Assembly (NCBI GenBank): GCA_008501565.1
Contig: QQUL01000171.1
Coordinates: forward strand, 1-8,785
Origin: Armatimonadota bacterium
GTDB taxonomy: Bacteria > Actinomycetota > Acidimicrobiia > Spongiisociales > UBA5794
Length of the DNA: 8,785 bases
Direction of reading: 5' to 3'
Shown: one piece after another, positions 1 to 5,469 of the stretch
Layout of the letters: each line of letters opens with the position of its first letter
Numbering within the stretch: position 1 is the first letter of the stretch
Program-made: the position numbers and the translations under genes
The notes under the pieces: generated by a model
Told to the model about the DNA's origin: nothing
The model's input: the letters and a program-made list of their open reading frames with translations, nothing else
The model's database searches: none

Positions 1-734
1 ACCGCAAGCATGGTGTCGTTGCCGATGAGGTCCGACAGCGTGAGTGGACCCATCGGGTACCCGGCACCACCGACCATCGCCGCATCGATGTCCTCCTTTG
101 AGGCAAACCCCTCTTCATACATGCGGATTGCTTCAAAGATGTAGGGACAGAGCAGCTTGTTGACGATGAATCCGGCCCGATCCTTCGCACGCACCACCGT
201 CTTGCCAAGTGTGTTCGCCGTGAATTCGGCCGCTCGGTCTGCGTACGACTGATCCGTAACGACAGTTGAAACCACTTCCACGAGAGGCATGATCGTGGCG
301 GGGTTGAAAAAATGCATGCCAACCACGGCGTGTGGGCGGCTTGTTGCCATGGCAATCTGGGTCACCGGAATCGACGATGTGTTCGTTGCGAGGATCGCTG
401 TGTCAGACTCGACGGCAGCATCGATTCGCCCAAAGAGGTCGGTCTTTACGGCGAGATCTTCGACGACCGCTTCGATCACGAGATCGCGGTCAGCGAATGC
501 CGAAAGATCGGTTGTGAACGTCAGATGTTCCAAGGCACTGGTGCGTCCCGAAGCATCGAGCTTGCCGCGGTCGACTGCCTTGTCGAGGCTTGCGGTGATG
601 CCATCACGGGACCGCGCTACGAGTTCTTCGGAAACCTCAACCACAACAACATCGACACCTGCCTTGGCGCAGACCTCGGCGATACCGCCACCCATCTGGC
701 CACCACCGACCACCCCAACGCGTTCAATACTCAC
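1..734 (-). CDS. hbd: 3-hydroxybutyryl-CoA dehydrogenase (C-terminus cut by window edge)
   Basis: This is a soluble NAD(P)-dependent 3-hydroxyacyl-CoA dehydrogenase that interconverts 3-hydroxybutyryl-CoA and acetoacetyl-CoA in beta-oxidation, butanoate or PHB metabolism (paaH/fadB2 family). The 244 visible residues begin with a Rossmann fold: GVVGGGQMGGG at residues 7-17, and an acidic residue (Glu33) at the end of the second strand that favours NAD. The active-site blocks follow: NTSS at 118-121, GMHFFNP at 139-145 with catalytic His141, Glu153, and DRAGFIVNKLL at 185-195 with Asn192. The C-terminal helical domain begins with GYPMGPLTLSDLIG at 225-238. Full-length relatives have about 285 residues, so roughly 40 lie beyond base 1. 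The GTG start at 734 is chosen because GGAGGAG (741-747) lies six bases upstream and translation from it gives a family-typical N-terminus. The family is certain; the physiological direction and pathway cannot be read from this window. Confidence 0.95.
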   Translation of the reverse strand, partial: MSIERVGVVGGGQMGGGIAEVCAKAGVDVVVVEVSEELVARSRDGITASLDKAVDRGKLDASGRTSALEHLTFTTDLSAFADRDLVIEAVVEDLAVKTDLFGRIDAAVESDTAILATNTSSIPVTQIAMATSRPHAVVGMHFFNPATIMPLVEVVSTVVTDQSYADRAAEFTANTLGKTVVRAKDRAGFIVNKLLCPYIFEAIRMYEEGFASKEDIDAAMVGGAGYPMGPLTLSDLIGNDTMLA

Positions 735-757
735 AAATCACTCCTCCGTTGGAAAGG

Positions 758-763
758 AGTGTA
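758..763 (-). promoter_or_regulatory. candidate -10 element of the hydroxybutyryl-CoA dehydrogenase gene
   Basis: On the minus strand this hexamer reads TACACT. It would start transcription near 751, giving a leader of about 16 bases that contains the strong GGAGGAG ribosome-binding site at 741-747. I see no convincing -35 at 16-18 bases spacing, so the call rests on the TACNNT pattern shared with other genes in the window. Confidence 0.35.
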
Positions 764-835
764 TTCCCAGCCGGGGCGACCATCGCTGCGATACCGAGAA
801 TGCCGAATCGTGCCGTTCTGTGGGCTCCAGTAGTG

Positions 836-859
836 AAAAACCAGGTACTGGAACCCTGG
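836..859 (-). terminator. weak intrinsic terminator downstream of the thioredoxin-like gene
   Basis: Read on the minus strand, a CCAGG...CCTGG hairpin (5-bp stem, 9-base loop, bases 859-841) is followed immediately by five T residues (840-836). It lies about 24 bases after the stop codon of the minus-strand gene ending at 883 and before the candidate promoter of the next minus-strand gene. The stem is short, so termination may be partial and some read-through into the dehydrogenase gene is possible. Confidence 0.4.
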
Positions 860-882
860 GTACCGTCTGACGACGGATGCTG

Positions 883-1311
883 TTAGCTGACTCGTTGGGC
901 GCCGTTGGATTCGAGCATGCGAGCGAGGAAGTCTTTTTGGACGAGGCCTTGACCGCGCCAGCGTTGGGTGACAGGGCGCGGACCACCACCTGATGTGTCG
1001 CCGCCACGGGAATACCCGTTTCGCGTCTTCTTTCGCTTCTTGGATGGGGCGCTCGCAAGCAGGACCATCGTTGGCGTTGAGCGAACTTTGAAGCGTTGCA
1101 TGGCATCTGGCATCTGCGTGATGTCTGCCTTCACGACATGCGCTGATTCGCCGTACTCGCGTGACAACTCGTTCATGATGCCGTCCATCACCTGACACGG
1201 GGCGCATCCCACCTGATAGAAGTCGACGAGCACCGGCTTGCCGCTTGCGGCAAGCGCATCGATCTCGCTCATGCTTCCAACCTTGGCTGCTTTCGGGTGT
1301 CTCTTGAACAT
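883..1311 (-). CDS. thioredoxin-like protein with a basic, Gly-rich insertion
   Basis: This 142-residue protein is a probable cytoplasmic thiol-disulfide oxidoreductase; no signal peptide or membrane segment is visible. VLVDFYQVGCAPC at 27-39 carries the CxxC pair Cys36/Cys39 in the usual place after the second strand. The motif is CAPC, and the residue before it is Gly rather than Trp. RSTPT at 77-81 supplies the cis-proline (Pro80) that packs on the active site. Normal thioredoxins continue directly into the last hairpin and helix. Here about 28 residues (88-115) intervene, starting with a KKRKK cluster and continuing Gly/Ser-rich, before the fold resumes with RWRG and a final helix (LVQKDFLARMLE). 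The ATG at 1311 is preceded by GAGG three bases upstream; an ATG at 1272 is an alternative that removes 13 residues. The gene lies 64 bases after the PPOX gene on the same strand and is probably co-transcribed with it. Substrate and partner are unknown. Confidence 0.8.
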   Translation of the reverse strand: MFKRHPKAAKVGSMSEIDALAASGKPVLVDFYQVGCAPCQVMDGIMNELSREYGESAHVVKADITQMPDAMQRFKVRSTPTMVLLASAPSKKRKKTRNGYSRGGDTSGGGPRPVTQRWRGQGLVQKDFLARMLESNGAQRVS

Positions 1312-1375
1312 GATCCTCGGTCTTCCTCGTCCTACCGTGTTGTCCAACCCGCTTACGGCGCCTGGTAATCCGCGC

Positions 1376-1783
1376 TTATTTGCCCCGGATCGATGTGATC
1401 GTGATCCTGATCGGTGCGGGATAGTTCTCGGCGAACCATTGAGGCGTCCATTTGTGGAAAGCGAGGCGAGCCTGATACCGCTCCAGATATGCCTCGTTGT
1501 CGACAACGGAGGGGATTGATGGATCGATCGTCGCAGTTCCATTCACGACCACGATGTCTGCACCATGGGGGTCAGAGTTGAGGGCGAGACTGACATTCGG
1601 ATTGGCTGCGATGTTGCGGACCCGGACTGAGGGGTCCCTACTGTAGAGAATGATCGAATCCTCTCCGTCGACCATGTACCAAACCGGCGCCGTCGAAGGA
1701 ACGCCAGCCGCGCTGACGGTCGTGAGCCACGCGACCGTGTCAGCGGCGAGTCGTGCGCGTGTGTGGGGCTTGTTGTTCAACAT
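1376..1783 (-). CDS. PPOX-fold (pyridoxamine-phosphate-oxidase-like) F420- or FMN-dependent protein
   Basis: This is a 135-residue split beta-barrel protein like mycobacterial Rv3369 (TIGR03667-type family). Members bind F420 or FMN and reduce or oxidise small molecules; the substrate here cannot be predicted. The family pattern is visible: VAWLTTVSAAGVPSTAPVWY at 17-36 (first strands), ILYSRDPSVRVRNIAANPNVSLAL at 45-68 (flavin phosphate-binding segment and next strand), and VVVNGTATI at 78-86. WTPQWFAENYP at 112-122 precedes the last strand. The length is that of the family. The ATG at 1783 fits homologue N-termini better than the in-frame ATG at 1810, and a TACCCT hexamer seven bases upstream would make the mRNA begin at or near this codon. 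A GAGGTG lies in the same gap but very close to the ATG. It is divergent from the ThDP enzyme and followed by the thioredoxin-like gene, which suggests a small redox operon. Confidence 0.85.
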   Translation of the reverse strand: MLNNKPHTRARLAADTVAWLTTVSAAGVPSTAPVWYMVDGEDSIILYSRDPSVRVRNIAANPNVSLALNSDPHGADIVVVNGTATIDPSIPSVVDNEAYLERYQARLAFHKWTPQWFAENYPAPIRITITSIRGK

Positions 1784-1790
1784 GCACCTC

Positions 1791-1796
1791 AGGGTA
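1791..1796 (-). promoter_or_regulatory. candidate -10 element, leaderless start of the PPOX gene
   Basis: TACCCT on the minus strand ends seven bases before the ATG at 1783, so transcription would begin at or next to the start codon. No clear -35 is visible at normal spacing. The spacing matches three other genes in the window. Confidence 0.4.
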
Positions 1797-1809
1797 CAGC
1801 GCTGCGTCA

Positions 1810-1838
1810 TTGGTACTCTCAGATGGACGCAATACGTT
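1810..1838 (+). promoter_or_regulatory. candidate sigma70-type promoter of the ThDP-enzyme gene
   Basis: TTGGTA (1810-1815) and TACGTT (1833-1838) are separated by 17 bases. Transcription would start near 1845, leaving a leader of about 22 bases with a GGGGGAG ribosome-binding site that ends two bases before the ATG at 1867. It partly overlaps the upstream region of the divergent PPOX gene, so the two promoters may compete or be co-regulated. Confidence 0.45.
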
Positions 1839-1866
1839 CACACGCTTCACACACTCCGGGGGAGTA

Positions 1867-3510
1867 ATGGCGAAGATCACAGGCGGCCAGGTGGTGGCGA
1901 AGGCCCTCAAGGCGGAGGGCGTTGATACCGTCTTCACACTGACCGGTGGCCACATCATGCCCCTCATGGACGGCTGCGTGTCCGAGGGTATGCACGTGAT
2001 CGATGTCCGACACGAACAGGCCGCGGCGCATGCAGCGGATGCGTATGCACGGTTGACGGGCAAGCTCGGCGTTGCCCTCGTGACCGCCGGACCCGGCGTC
2101 ACCGATGCACTCACCGGGGTCGCCAATGCCTTCTTTGCGAACACTCCGATGATGCTCATCGGCGGAAGACACCTCACCAAGGAGGACCTCAAGGGCGGAC
2201 TCCAGGAAATGGATCATCCCAAACTCTTCGAATCGATCACTCGCTGGTCGACGACGGCATGGAATACGGGTCGACTCGCCGAATACATCGCAACGGGCGC
2301 CCGCCATGCCTTCACAAATCGCGGCGGTCCCGTGTTCATCGACATGCCCTGGGACATCACCGCGGACATGGTCGAGGAATCGGCCATTCTGTGGCCACAA
2401 AGCGCAAGAGCGAACCGTCCATCAGGGCTCCCGGACGAGACTCTTGACGAGATCGTCGAACTCCTCGCACAGGCCAGCCAGCCGGTGATCTTTGGCGGTA
2501 CCGGGCTGCGTTGGACCCAGCAACCCGACTTCCTCGCGACGCTGAGTGAATTCACCACGAACTACAAGGCGCCCGTCTTCCTCAACAGCCTCGCTCGCGG
2601 CTCACTCCCGACCGGTCACCCGTATCTGGGTAACCGCACCAGATCAGAAGCCCTCAAGGAGGCGGACGTCGTGCTGTCCCTCGGCGTGGACTGGGATTTC
2701 CGCACCGGCTTCGGCAAGAAGATTCACCCGGATGCGACGATCATCCACATCGACCAGGACCCATCGAAGGTTGGCTGGAACCGTGATGCAACAATCGGTG
2801 TCGTCGCTGACCCCGGAACGGTCGTGGCCCAGCTCGTCGCCCGGCTCGACACACTCGGGCGAACCGGCGAGCGGGAATGGACAACGCAGATCTTCGCTTC
2901 GGAGGCAGCCAAACAGGCAGTGGCCGATGAGGCTGCTGCCTCAGATGCAGACCCGATTCACCCCGAGAGATTCGCCAGAGAGGTCGCCGACTTCTTCGGA
3001 GACGATTCGATCGTCGCTGCCGATGGTGGGGACATCGTGTCGACCACCGCAAAGTGGCTGCGCACATCGCGGCCCGGCGGCCTGCTTGACCCCGGTCCCT
3101 TCGGATGTCTCGGCGTCGGCGCTCCGTTCGCCCTGGCGGCGAAGGCGGTCGAACCCGACACACGCGTCGGCATCGTATACGGCGACGGCTCCTTCGGTTT
3201 CAACGCCATGGAGTACGACACCCTGATCCGCCATGAACTCCCCGTCATCGGCGTCATCGGGAACGACGGCGTCTGGAACAACATCCGAACCCTTCACCGT
3301 ATCGCACATCCAGACAGCGTCCACCTGTCGGAGATCGGATTCCGCCCATACGAGAAAATGGTGGAAGGACTCGGCGGCTACGGCGAACTCGTCGAGAAAC
3401 CGTCTGAGATAAGACCGGCGCTCGAACGAGCGGAAGAGTCGGGAGTTCCGGCCCTCGTCAATGTCAAGATCGCGGACCAGATCAGACTCTCTTCCGCATA
3501 CGGCATGTAG
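1867..3510 (+). CDS. ilvG: ThDP-dependent enzyme, acetolactate synthase large-subunit-like (IlvG/Rv1820 type)
   Basis: This 547-residue protein has the three-domain thiamine-diphosphate decarboxylase/synthase architecture. The N-terminal PYR domain (about 1-165) holds TLTGGH at 24-29 and the activating Glu50 in DVRHEQAAAHAADAYARLTG (46-65). A central domain spans about 190-330. The C-terminal PP domain (about 365-547) contains PGPFGCLGVGAPFALAAK (409-426) and GDGSFGF (439-445) followed by IGNDGVWNN (464-472). The closest family I recall is mycobacterial IlvG (Rv1820), with 2-hydroxyacyl-CoA lyase and oxalyl-CoA decarboxylase as relatives. Asp467 occupies the position where most family members have the Mg-binding Asn. 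No FAD-specific feature, regulatory subunit (ilvN) or other branched-chain gene is adjacent, so true acetolactate synthase activity is not established. The ATG at 1867 follows GGGGGAG; the open frame further upstream lacks a good start and would add non-family sequence. Confidence 0.85.
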   Translation: MAKITGGQVVAKALKAEGVDTVFTLTGGHIMPLMDGCVSEGMHVIDVRHEQAAAHAADAYARLTGKLGVALVTAGPGVTDALTGVANAFFANTPMMLIGGRHLTKEDLKGGLQEMDHPKLFESITRWSTTAWNTGRLAEYIATGARHAFTNRGGPVFIDMPWDITADMVEESAILWPQSARANRPSGLPDETLDEIVELLAQASQPVIFGGTGLRWTQQPDFLATLSEFTTNYKAPVFLNSLARGSLPTGHPYLGNRTRSEALKEADVVLSLGVDWDFRTGFGKKIHPDATIIHIDQDPSKVGWNRDATIGVVADPGTVVAQLVARLDTLGRTGEREWTTQIFASEAAKQAVADEAAASDADPIHPERFAREVADFFGDDSIVAADGGDIVSTTAKWLRTSRPGGLLDPGPFGCLGVGAPFALAAKAVEPDTRVGIVYGDGSFGFNAMEYDTLIRHELPVIGVIGNDGVWNNIRTLHRIAHPDSVHLSEIGFRPYEKMVEGLGGYGELVEKPSEIRPALERAEESGVPALVNVKIADQIRLSSAYGM

Positions 3511-3521
3511 CCCCGACCCGG

Positions 3522-3527
3522 TACGCT
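3522..3527 (+). promoter_or_regulatory. candidate -10 element, leaderless start of uppP
   Basis: TACGCT lies seven bases before the ATG at 3535, in the 24-base gap after the ThDP-enzyme gene. No ribosome-binding site is visible in that gap, so a leaderless transcript is a natural explanation. No good -35 is seen in the coding sequence upstream. Confidence 0.4.
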
Positions 3528-3534
3528 CCACGCC

Positions 3535-4293
3535 ATGCTCAACGCCGTCTTTTGGGGACTCATCCAGGGTCTGACTGAGTTCCTCCCCGTCTCATCAAGC
3601 GGCCACCTCGTGCTGATCCCAGCGATCCTCGATCGTGAAGGTCCAGATCTCGCCACAACTGCCATGCTCCACCTCGGAACCCTCGCGGCAGTGCTCGTGT
3701 ACTACCGGAACGACATTGCCAAGATGGCGAAGTTCGACCGCCCAGCACGCAAACTCATCACGCTGATCGCGATCGGCTCGGTTCCTGCCGTCATCGGCGC
3801 ACTGGTCTTCGAGGACAAGGTCGAGGAGCTCATCCACGAACCAGCCACGGTTGCGATCATGCTCGTCGTCACCGGGATCATCCTGCTTGCGACAGGTCTC
3901 CTTCGGATCGGTGATCGCACAACCGAGTCTTTGCGACCGCTCGACAGCCTCGTGATCGGCCTTGCGCAATCCCTTGCGCTCATCCCCGGCATCTCTCGTT
4001 CGGGTATGACCATCTCAGCGGGTCTCGTCCGGGGAATGAACAAGGTCGAGGCTGCTCGCTTCGCATTTCTTCTTGGCATTCCCGTGATTGCTGGAGCTGG
4101 TCTTTTTGAGATGATCGACTTCGTGGGTTCCGGGGAGTCGATCGACCCGACGGTGTGGATCGGTGTCGTCGTTGCAGGAGTATCGGGATATCTCGCGATC
4201 GCCGTGCTCATCCGCCTCCTGGCACGCGTCGGCCTGGCGCCATTCGGCATCTACTGCGTTACCGCCGGCACGATCGCAACGTTCCTCGTGTGA
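3535..4293 (+). CDS. uppP: undecaprenyl-diphosphatase UppP (BacA)
   Basis: This integral membrane phosphatase converts undecaprenyl diphosphate to undecaprenyl phosphate, recycling the lipid carrier for peptidoglycan and other cell-wall polymers, and confers bacitracin tolerance. At 252 residues it is slightly shorter than the usual 265-280. The two signature regions are intact: QGLTEFLPVSSSGHL at 11-25, with Glu15 and His24 matching the catalytic Glu and His, and LIPGISRSGMTISAGLVRG at 149-167, with the essential Arg155. Hydrophobic segments at about 44-57, 74-92, 105-122, 172-194, 206-229 and 237-252 fit the multi-pass topology. The start follows directly from the family N-terminus (MLNAVFWGLIQG). 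The gene sits 24 bases after the ThDP-enzyme gene but probably has its own promoter. It ends back-to-back with the convergent SAF gene and no intervening base. Confidence 0.96.
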   Translation: MLNAVFWGLIQGLTEFLPVSSSGHLVLIPAILDREGPDLATTAMLHLGTLAAVLVYYRNDIAKMAKFDRPARKLITLIAIGSVPAVIGALVFEDKVEELIHEPATVAIMLVVTGIILLATGLLRIGDRTTESLRPLDSLVIGLAQSLALIPGISRSGMTISAGLVRGMNKVEAARFAFLLGIPVIAGAGLFEMIDFVGSGESIDPTVWIGVVVAGVSGYLAIAVLIRLLARVGLAPFGIYCVTAGTIATFLV

Positions 4294-4809
4294 TCATGGT
4301 TCGAACAGGACCACAAGCTGACCGGCAGTCGAGGCCACGGCAACGATGTCGGCCGCATCTCCTGGAACGGCGACGAGGCCATCTGTCCGAACACCGAAGG
4401 TGTCCTCCCGCGAAGGTTCGACCACGACGCCCGTGATGCCGAACCCGTCGGCAAGGACGACACGGACTTCAGATCCGGGGGTGACCGCCGGGGGCACGTC
4501 CATCGGGACCGTCCACCAACCGTCGGGCACGTGATCACCCGTTGACACCATGCCCTCGGTGATCGGGTCGCCCGCACCGATCCTCACGACCGCGGTTCCC
4601 ATCGGAACCTGCACGGATCTGAACAGACCCACGGGCGCTGGCTTCCATGCAATGGAGTCCGCTTCGATCACCTCGCCTCGGTCGATCGCTCGAGCAGCAA
4701 ACGGGGCCAGCTCAGTTGCTCGGCGCGACATGTCCCACGCAAAAGCGGCAGCGACAAGCACGACCGCAGCGATCCACCGCAGATAGGGAGGCTTGGACAA
4801 CACCAGCAC
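4294..4809 (-). CDS. membrane-anchored SAF-domain protein (CpaB/FlgA-like)
   Basis: This protein of about 171 residues has one N-terminal membrane segment (about 10-25, WIAAVVLVAAAFAW) and an extracytoplasmic SAF domain. The SAF signature is FAARAIDRGEVIEADSIAW at 37-55 (the 'antifreeze/flagellar P-ring' fold opening, where a new residue pair is introduced by RGEVI) and GAGDPITEGMVS at about 78-89. The second half (WWTVPMDVPPAVTPGSEVRVVL, then a strand-rich tail) resembles the beta-clip and RcpC-like region of CpaB. CpaB proteins act in Flp/Tad pilus assembly, but no pilus gene is nearby and the protein is shorter than CpaB (about 250), so a generic envelope role is as likely. The GTG at 4809 is preferred because TACGGT lies six bases upstream and the protein then starts just before the membrane segment. 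GTG 4803 and ATG 4863 are alternatives; the latter overlaps the plsY promoter. Confidence 0.75.
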   Translation of the reverse strand: MLVLSKPPYLRWIAAVVLVAAAFAWDMSRRATELAPFAARAIDRGEVIEADSIAWKPAPVGLFRSVQVPMGTAVVRIGAGDPITEGMVSTGDHVPDGWWTVPMDVPPAVTPGSEVRVVLADGFGITGVVVEPSREDTFGVRTDGLVAVPGDAADIVAVASTAGQLVVLFEP

Positions 4810-4815
4810 ACAACG

Positions 4816-4821
4816 ACCGTA
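4816..4821 (-). promoter_or_regulatory. candidate -10 element, leaderless start of the SAF gene
   Basis: TACGGT on the minus strand ends six bases before the GTG at 4809. It is divergent from the plsY -10, with 57 bases between the two hexamers, so both promoters draw on the same short upstream region. No -35 consensus is recognisable. Confidence 0.35.
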
Positions 4822-4878
4822 TCGCGTCGGACGAGCACATGGAAGATGTCCGGCATGGGTCATCAGCAGTTGGCTTCC

Positions 4879-4884
4879 TACAAT
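4879..4884 (+). promoter_or_regulatory. candidate -10 element, leaderless start of the plsY-moeA-moaC-mog operon
   Basis: TACAAT, the best -10 match in the window, lies six bases before the ATG at 4891. No purine-rich ribosome-binding site precedes this ATG, which supports translation from a leaderless mRNA. It would drive the whole overlapping operon. Confidence 0.5.
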
Positions 4885-4890
4885 CGGGTC

Positions 4891-5469
4891 ATGGAGCAGA
4901 CCGCCGCCATCGTCGTTTCGTACCTCCTCGGGAGCATCAGCTTCGGAGTAGTGGTTGCGTCGCTCCAGGGTGTCGACATTCGCTCAGTCGGATCGGGGAA
5001 TCCCGGGATGTCGAACATCCTGAGGAACCTCGGAAAGAAGTCCGCAGCGCTGGTCCTCCTCGGTGACGGACTCAAGGGTGCAGGTGCTGCCGCGATCGGA
5101 TCTGCCTGGATTGGTGGCGATTTCGGATGGGTCACCCTATTCGCAGCCGTTGTCGGCCATTCGTTCCCGATCTGGCACCGCTTCAGAGGCGGGAAGGGTG
5201 TCGCCACGGCGATCGGTGGTCTGATCTTCCTTGTCCCGTGGATCGGCATCGCACTAGGAGTGATCTGGATAGCAATCCTCGTTGTCTGGCGAACTGCATC
5301 GATCGGTTCGCTGGTCGTGATGGGTCTCTTGGTCCCGCTCGTCGCCTTGAGCGGTGGCTCCCGGGTGGCGATAGCGTGGGCTTCCTTGATTGCCCTGTTC
5401 ATCGTTGTCCGCCACGCCTCCAACATCAGACGGCTTATCACTGCCAGCGAGGATCGGGTCAGCCGATGA
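4891..5469 (+). CDS. plsY: acyl-phosphate glycerol-3-phosphate acyltransferase PlsY
   Basis: This membrane enzyme transfers an acyl group from acyl phosphate to glycerol-3-phosphate, making lysophosphatidate, the first step of phospholipid synthesis, together with PlsX (not in this window). All conserved cytoplasmic motifs are present in 192 residues: SYLLGSISFG at 10-19, GSGNPGMSNILRNLGKKSA at 34-52 (the usual form is GSGN-GATN-R-G-K), GHSFPIWHRFRGGKGVAT at 89-106 (phosphate-binding Gly-rich loop), and VVRHASNIRRLI at 172-183. Membrane segments fall at about 4-24, 53-72, 79-95, 107-131, 136-153 and 158-175. The ATG at 4891 is chosen over the in-frame ATG at 4846 because it gives the family N-terminus and has a -10 element at leaderless distance. 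The stop overlaps the moeA start (ATGA), so the two genes are translationally coupled. Confidence 0.95.
   Translation: MEQTAAIVVSYLLGSISFGVVVASLQGVDIRSVGSGNPGMSNILRNLGKKSAALVLLGDGLKGAGAAAIGSAWIGGDFGWVTLFAAVVGHSFPIWHRFRGGKGVATAIGGLIFLVPWIGIALGVIWIAILVVWRTASIGSLVVMGLLVPLVALSGGSRVAIAWASLIALFIVVRHASNIRRLITASEDRVSR

Noticed and set aside
289..870. 193-codon plus-strand open frame opposite the hydroxybutyryl-CoA dehydrogenase
   Set aside because: Low-complexity Ser/Thr/Ala/Arg translation, no ribosome-binding site, and the minus strand encodes a clear dehydrogenase.
863..876. CCGTC/GACGG hairpin as a terminator
   Set aside because: The 5-bp stem with a 4-base loop has no T-run on either strand. 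The CCAGG/CCTGG hairpin next to it fits better.
1753..1866. 38-codon upstream extension of the ThDP enzyme
   Set aside because: Cys-rich, non-family sequence overlapping the divergent PPOX gene. The ribosome-binding site and promoter both point to ATG 1867.
2941..3531. 196-codon minus-strand open frame opposite the ThDP enzyme
   Set aside because: It mirrors the PP domain of the ThDP gene and shows no recognisable protein family.
5127..5465. 113-codon upstream extension of moeA
   Set aside because: It lies entirely inside plsY in another frame. The family N-terminus begins at 5466, where ATGA couples the two genes.
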